A stretch of DNA of 64,000 bases, taken from positions 27,926,956 to 27,990,955 of the forward strand of contig CM053332.1 of the NCBI GenBank assembly GCA_028583605.1, written 5' to 3'. Below, in pieces: positions 57,641 through 64,000 of this stretch (the first letter of the stretch is position 1; each line of letters starts with the position of its first letter). Both the position numbers and the translations under genes were made by a program. Source of the stretch: Dastarcus helophoroides. Lineage: Eukaryota; Arthropoda; Insecta; Coleoptera; Bothrideridae. A model generated the notes under the pieces. That model did not search any database and had not been told where the DNA came from. It saw nothing but the letters and a program-made list of their open reading frames with translations.

Positions 57641-59500
57641 AATGGGAGGTGCTTTTCTAGAATTTTTCATTATGTTCTCCAAAATTTTCGTTGTAATTTT
57701 AAATGGAAATTTCAAAATACAAATTTAAACCACGAATTTTTATTTTTTTTATTGTAGGTCGAATATTTTAATTTCTATTAATATTCCAAGTTTAAATCTT
57801 TGATTTTCAGTTTCTTCAAGTTTCAGATTAAGCCAAACATTTTTGAAAAAATATCGAAATTTGGGATTTACAAAAAATTAAAATTCATCAAAAGAAGCCA
57901 AAATTTCGAGAAAAAAGTGTAAAATACAGAAATAAGTCGTAATTTTGATTATTATTGATTGATGTTAATAATTTTGACTAAAAAAGGTCGAAATGTTGAT
58001 AAAAGAAATCTTTAAAATGTCGAGATTTTGAAATGGAGTAGAAAGTTTAAAAAAAGTGAATATTTTAAAAAATTAGATATTTTGAAATGTGTCGACATTT
58101 GAAAAGTCGAAATTTCAAAAAGAGTTAAGATTTAAAAAGCAGAAATTTTGGAAAAATGAAAACCATTTCAAAATAAAGCTAATAAGTCTAAAAAAAGTCG
58201 AACTTATAAATTTTAAGAATCGTAATTTTCAATAAATGGCATAAACTTTTTGGTCTGCATTTACGAAAACTTAAAAATTTAACAAAAATTCAAAATTCGT
58301 TTAAAAATGGAAATTTGAAAATGATTGGAATTTTAAACTGTCATTTTTTTTAATTTACGTTTGAAAAAAATCAAAACTTAGAGAAAAAGTCGAAAATTTG
58401 GGACAACAATTTTAAGAGAAATTCGAAATTTTGATAAAAATTCGAACTTTAAAAAGGTGAAAGTTTTAAAATATCGAAATTTTTTTATCGACACTTAAAA
58501 TTTATAATTTCGAGAAAAAGTTGAAAATTTGAAAATTGGGAAAAAATCAAAATTTAGAAACAGTGGAAATTTTGACTATTTGAAATTTTCACATAGTCAA
58601 AATGCGTATAAAGTCGAAATTTTTAAATAGTCAAAATTCGTATAAAGTCAAAATTTTCAAATATCCAAAATTTGTACAAAGTCGAAATTTTTAAAAGAAA
58701 AATTGAAATTTTCCTGACGAATTCTTCAGAAAAATGTAAACGTAATTTTCAGAAAGTCATCATTAAAAATGATCTACCTTTTCGAAACAAAGCCGAAATG
58801 TTCATAAAAAAATTTCAAAATAGCCGGAATATTCAAAGCAAAAAAATTAAAATTTTTAGTCCAACTTAAAACTCTCAAAAGAAATTTAAAAAATAACATT
58901 TTGATAAAAATAGACATTTGAAAACAAGAAAAAAGTTTAAAACGTCAATTTTTTTAAAGCTAAATTTGCAAAACGTTAAAATTTCGACAATAATCGAAAA
59001 TGCGGGGTCAAAATTTTGAAAAAAAGTTGACATTTTGGTAAATATTGGAACTCAAAAGAGGTGGTACTTTCACAAAACCAAAATTTTTTTTTAAAAATCC
59101 ACACTAATAAAAAGTCAAAATATAGAGTCGAAAATTTGAAGTCTATTTTTTACGAAAAAGTCAAAATTAAGGAATAGTGGAGATTTCAAAATTTTCAAAA
59201 AATGATACAGTCCAAATATTTAAACGAAAACACGAAATTTTTGTAACGAATTCTTCAAAAAAATTTAAAACTAATTTTCAGAGGGTATCATTTTGGGAAA
59301 AAGTCGAAATATTTTATAAAATAATCTATCTTCCGAAAAGAATTCACCTTCCGAAAAAAATCCAAATTTTGATAAAAAATTTGGCAAAAAAAGTTTAAAA
59401 AGTTGCAAAAAAGTTAAAATTTTAAGAATAGTTACGAAATTGAGCAAATATTTGAATTTTTCGAAAATTAAAAGAAACCTTCGAGAAAAAATCAAAATTT
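57641..59500. repeat. Degenerate A-rich repeat block
   Basis: A-rich sequence with frequent AAAGTCGAAATTT and AAAATTTCGAGAAAAAG motifs, like the left-hand block but without an obvious fixed period. Frames are Lys/Asn/Phe-rich noise. Confidence 0.7.
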
Positions 59501-59900
59501 TAAATAGTCAACATTTTCAAAAGAAAAACGAAATTTTCATAACGAATTCATCAGAAAAATGTAAAAATAATTTTCAGAAAGTCATAATTTTGGGATAGAG
59601 TCGAAATATTAAAAATAATTACCTTCCGAAAAAAATTGGAATTTTCATAAAAAAATGAGCCAAAAATGTTTGAAATGTTGCAAGAAATTCAAAATTTTAA
59701 AAATTACGAAATTTAAAAAATAATTCGTATTTTTTGTAAATGAAGATAAAACTTTGAAATAAATATAAAATGTTTAAAAGGAGAAATTTTTAAAAGAAAA
59801 ACCAAAATTTTCATAACAAATATCAGAAAACTAAAAATAATTAGCAGAAAGCCATCATTTTGTAAAAAGTCGAAATATTATTTATTGGTAAAAGGTCGAA

Positions 59901-60055
59901 GTTGAAACACAGAACTTGTCATCTGAAGATGACAGCTTGGCTGTCGAAACGCGTTAGAGCAACCTTTGTTGTGTTTTTTAATTTTTCTTGGTTTCAGGGG
60001 ACAAGTTCTGTGTTTCAATTTTTGAAGATAACCAAGGACCAGTCTGTTCCATCAA
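59901..60055. mobile_element. Foldback element carrying an intact ribozyme-like core
   Basis: The left arm is short (GTTGAAACACAGAACTTGTC) and leads directly into the core. The right arm is complete, from AGAGCAACCTTTGTTGTG through GGTTTCAGGGGACAAGTTCT to the terminus CCAGTCTGTTCCATCAA. It interrupts a unit of the A-rich satellite. Unlike most copies the left arm lacks the ACACAACAAAGG module, so the element folds with an asymmetric internal loop. Confidence 0.85.
59923..59964 (+). ncRNA. Hammerhead-ribozyme-like core (candidate, best copy)
   Basis: CTGAAGA (59923-59929) is followed by T, the hairpin GACAGC-TTG-GCTGTC, then GAAAC, the short palindrome ACGCGT that can serve as minimal stem III, and T at 59955 as the would-be cleavage base, before AGAGCAACC. 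This order equals the hammerhead plan (CUGANGA, stem II, GAAA, stem III, NUH). Outer pairing is available between AGAACTTGTC on the left and GACAAGTTCT on the right. The extra T after CTGAAGA departs from the textbook form, but similar forms occur, as I recall, in Penelope-like elements. No activity is shown. Confidence 0.45.
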
Positions 60056-63000
60056 GGGTCGAAGTATTTAAAAAAAATAAGACCTTCCAAAAAAAATTGA
60101 AATTTTTATAAAAAATGAATCAAAAATGTTTAAAAGGTTGCAATAAAGTCAAAAATGTTTGAAAAGTTGCAAAAAAGTTAAAATTTCAAGAATAATTACG
60201 AAATTAAATCAAATTTTTCGAAAATTACCACAAAACTTCGAAACAAACTCAAAATTTTAAACAATTAAAATTTTCATCAAAAAAAACCCAAAGTCTCATA
60301 ACGAATTTATCAGAAAAATGTAAAAATAATTTTTAGAAAGCCATTATTCTGGGAAGTAGAAATATTTAAAAAAAAAGCTATCTTCCGAAAAAAATTGGAA
60401 TTTTTATAAAAAATTAACCAAAATTGTTTGAAAAGCTGCAAAGATGTTTGAAAAATTGCAAAAAAAGTTAAAATTTCGAGAATAATTACGAAATTAAAAA
60501 ATTAATTCGAATTTTTCGAATGTTAACACAAAACTTCCAAGAAATCTCAAAATTTTAAACAGTTAAAACCTTCAAAAGAAAAACCGAAATTTCTATAATG
60601 AATTTATGAAAAAATGTATAAATAATTTTCAGAAAGTAATCATTTTGGGAAAAAAGTCGAAATATTTAAGAAAAAAGTTACCTTCCCAAAAAAAATCAAA
60701 ACTTTTATAAAAAAACGAGCCCAAAATGTTTGAAAAGTTGCAAAAAAAGTCAAAATTTCGAGAATAACTACGAAATTTAAAAAATAATTCGTATTTTTCC
60801 TAAATGAGGGGAAAACTTCAAAAAAAAAAAAATAAAATGTTTAAGAGTAGAAATTTTCAAAAGAAAAGGCGAAATTTGATAACAAATTCATCAAAAAACT
60901 GTAAAAATAATTCTCAGAAAGTCATCATTTTGGGAAAGAGTTGAAATATTAAAAAAAAACTCCTTCCGAAAAAAATTGGAATTTTCATAAAAAATGAACC
61001 AAAAATGTTTGAAAAGTTGCAAAAAAGTCAAAAAATGTTTGGAAAGTTGCAAAAAAGTTAAAATTTCCAGAATAATTACAAAATTAGGAAATTAATTCGA
61101 ATTTTTCGAAAATGAGAAGAAACTTCGAAAAAAATATAAAATGTTCAAGAGTAGACATTTTTAAAAAGAAAATGCGAAATTTGATAACGAATTCATCAGA
61201 AAACTGTAAAAATAATTTTCAGAAAGTCATCATTTTGGGAAAGAGTCGAAATATTTAAAAAAAAGCTCCTTCCGAAAAAAATTGGAATTTTTATAAAAAA
61301 TGAATCAAAAATATTTGAAAAGTTGCAAAAGAGGCAAAAAATCTTTGAAAAGTTGCAAAAAAGTTAAAATTTCAAGAATAATTACGAAATTAAGAAATTA
61401 ATTCGAATTTTTCGAAAGTGAACACAAAACTTCCAAGAAATCTCAAAATTTTAAACAGTTAAAACCTTCAAAAGAAAAACCGAATTTTCTATAATGAATT
61501 TATGAAAAAATGTAAAAATAATTTTCAGAAAGTCATCATTTTGGGAAAAAAGTCTAAATATTTAAGAAAAAAGTTACCTTCCCAAACAAAATCAAAACTT
61601 TTATAAAAAATGAGTCCAAAATGTTTGAAAAGTTGCAAAAAAGTCAAAATTTCGAGAATAACTACGAAATTTAAAAAATAATTCGTATTTTTCCTAAATG
61701 AGGGGAAAACTTCTAAAAAGTAATATAAAATGTTTGAGAGTAGAAATTTTTTTAAAAAAAAGCGAAATTTGATAACAAATTCATCAGAAAACTGTAAAAA
61801 TAATTCTCAGAAAGTCATCATTTTGGGAAAGAGTCGAAATATTAAAAAAAGCTCCTTCCGAAAAAAATTGGAATTTTCATAAAAAATGAATCAAAAATGT
61901 TTGAAAAGTTGCAACAAAGTTAAAAAATGTTTGGAAAGTTGCAAAAAAGTTAAAATTTCTAGAATAATTACAAAATTAGGAAATTAATTCGAATTTTTCG
62001 AAAATGAGAAGAAAACTTCGAAAGAAATATAAAATGTTCAAGAGTAGACATTTTTAAAAAGAAAATGCGAAATTTGATAACGAATTCATCAGAAAACTGT
62101 AAAAATAATTCTCAGAAAGTCATCATTTTGGGAAAGAGTCGAAATATTAAAAAAAAAGCTCCTTCCCAAAAAAAATGGAATTTTCATAAAAAATAAATCA
62201 AAAATATTTGAAAAGTTGCAAAAGAGGCAAAAAATCTTTGAAAAGTTGCAAAAAAGTTAAAATTTCAAGAATAATTAAGAAATTAAGAAATTAATTCGAA
62301 TTTTTCGAAAATTAACACAAAACTTCCAACAAATCTCAAAATTTTAAACAGTTAAAACTTTCAAAAGAAAAACCGAAATGTTCATAATAAATTTATGAAA
62401 AAATGTAAAAATAATTTTTCTGAAAGTCCTTATTTTGGGAAAAAGTCGAAATATATAAGAAAAAAATTACCTTCCAAAAAAAAATCGAAATTTTTATAAA
62501 ATATGAGTCCAAAATATTTGAGCAGTTGCAAAAAAGTAAAAATTTTGAGAATAACCACGAAATTTCAAAGATAATTCGTATTTTTCCTAAATGAGGGGAA
62601 AACGTGAAAAAAAAACAAAATGTTTAAGAGTAGAAATTTTCAAAAAAAAAGCGAAATTTGATAACGAATTCATGAAAAAACTATAAAAATAATTCTCAGA
62701 AAGTCATCATTTTCAGAGAGTCGAGATATTTAAAAAAAAGCTACCTTCCGAAAAAAATTGGAATTTTCATGAAAAATGAACCAAAAATGTTTGAAAAGTT
62801 GCAAAAAAGTCAAAAAATGTTTGGAAAGTTGCAAAAAAGTTAAAATTGCCAGAATAATTACAAAATTAGGAAATTAATTCGAATTTTTCGAAAATGAGAA
62901 GAAAACTTCGAAAAAAATATAAAATGTTCAAGAGTAGACATTTTTAAAAAGAAAATGCGAAATTTGATAACGAATTCATCAGAAAACTGTAAAAATAATT

Positions 63001-64000
63001 TTCAGAAAGTCATCATTTTGGGAAAGAGTCGAAATATTAAAAAAAAAAGCTCCTTCCGAAAAAAATTGGAATTTTTATAAAAAATGAATCAAAAATATTT
63101 GAAAAGTTGCAAAAGAGGCAAAAAATCTTTCAAAAGTTGCAAAAAAGTTAAAATTTCCAGAATAATTACGAAATTAAGAAATTAATTCGAATTTTTCGAA
63201 AATTAACACAAAACTTCCAACAAATCTCAAAATTTTAAACAGTTAAAACTTTCAAAAGAAAAGCCGAAATGTTCATAATAAATTTATGAAAAAATGTAAA
63301 AATAATTTTTCTGAAAGTCCTTATTTTGGGAAAAAAGTCGAAATATATAAGAAAAAAATTACCTTCCAAAAAAAAATCGAAATTTTTATAAAAAATAAGT
63401 CCAGAATGTTTGAAAAGTTGCAAAAAAATCAAAATTTCGAGAATAACTACGAAATTTAAAAAATAATTCGTATTTTTTCTAAATAAGGGCAAAACTTCTA
63501 AAAAAAATATAAAATGTTTAAGAGTAGAAATTCTTAAAAGAAAAAGCGAAATTTGATAACAAATTCATCAAAAAACTGTAAAAATAATTCTCAGAAAGTC
63601 ATCATTTTGAGAAAGAGTCGAAATATTAAAAAAAAGCTCCTTCCGAAAAAAATTGGAATTTTCATAAAAAATGAACCAAAAATGTTTGAAAAGTTGCAAA
63701 AAAGTCAAAAAATGTTTGGAAAGTTGCAAAAAAGTTAAAATTTCCAGAATAATTACAAAATTAGGAAATTAATTCGAATTTTTCGAAAATGAGAAGAAAA
63801 CTTCGAAAAAAATATAAAATGTTTAAGAGTAGAAATTTTTAAAAAGAAAAAGCAAAATTTGATAACGATTTTATCAGAAAACTGTTAAAATAATTCTCAG
63901 AAAGTCAGCATTTTGGGAAAGTCGAAATATTTTAAAAAAGCTACCCTCCGAAAAAAATCGAAATTTTCATAAAAGATAAGTCAAAAACGTTTCAAAGTTG

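Larger units (their letters stand above)
59500..64000. repeat. A-rich satellite: ~298-bp monomers, ~893-bp higher-order unit
   Basis: Monomers share GAATTCATCAGAAAA, AGAAAGTCATCATTTTGGGA, CCTTCCGAAAAAAATTGGAA and TTTGAAAAGTTGCAAAA. AAAAAATGTTTGGAAAGTTG recurs near 61030, 61922, 62813 and 63708, about 893 bp apart, so three monomers make one higher-order unit. The array continues to the right end of the window. No coding potential. Confidence 0.87.

Noticed and set aside
1..64000. tRNA, rRNA or snRNA genes
   Set aside because: None was recognised by eye on either strand; a tRNAscan or Rfam scan would be needed to exclude them fully.

Overview
The window is eukaryotic and almost certainly from an insect. 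It is AT-rich, with GT-AG introns (several only 50-58 bp), short non-autonomous transposons and satellite DNA. One recognisable gene dominates: an orthologue of Drosophila nompC (TRPN1), the mechanotransduction channel with 29 ankyrin repeats. It lies on the minus strand from the ATG at 54310 to a splice donor at 16856. Fourteen coding exons can be placed to the base and join in frame, giving 1461 codons: an N-terminal tail, all 29 ankyrin repeats, the linker region, and the membrane domain through S5. The pore loop, S6, TRP helix and C-tail are not in the window, so the next intron is longer than 16.8 kb. The largest exon (19001-20427) has two single-base insertions that break its frame. These look like assembly errors but could be real damage. 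The insect order is uncertain; the micro-introns would suit a beetle.

Layout, left to right. 1-5900: AT-rich degenerate repeat array. 6466-6709 and 7268-7355: copies of a foldback element on either side of a lone plus-strand lipase exon (6773-7147). 7471-16564: a 9.1-kb minisatellite of an 18-bp unit, perfectly periodic for its last 498 copies, built of a 6-mer alternating with its own reverse complement. 16856-23878: compact part of nompC, exons 14 to 4. 24679-30652: a 5.97-kb non-autonomous hAT-type element with an 8-bp target duplication, loaded with AT-rich repeats and smaller palindromic elements. 31852-31953: exon 3. 32169 to about 36870: AT-rich tandem DNA that begins with a second hAT-like terminus. 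36.9-42.0 kb: satellite of ~150-bp monomers in ~451-bp higher-order units. 42.05-52.6 kb: related satellite with a ~1.02-kb higher-order unit. 52850-53097: exon 2. 53640-54165: fragment of a LINE 3' end. 54232-54310: exon 1. 55960-56220: piggyBac-like MITE. 56553-57640: foldback element grown into a 169-bp tandem array. 57.6-64 kb: A-rich satellite with a ~893-bp higher-order period.

The most interesting non-genic signal is a foldback element family found at about ten places. Some copies carry a core that matches the hammerhead ribozyme pattern: CTGAAGA, a hairpin, then GAAAC with a very short stem III and a GTT cleavage triplet. A complementary stem I can be assembled from the consensus of the copies. 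Also notable are the alternating-palindrome minisatellite inside a nompC intron and the hAT-type element acting as a carrier of AT-rich repeats. All boundaries were read by eye without alignment software.
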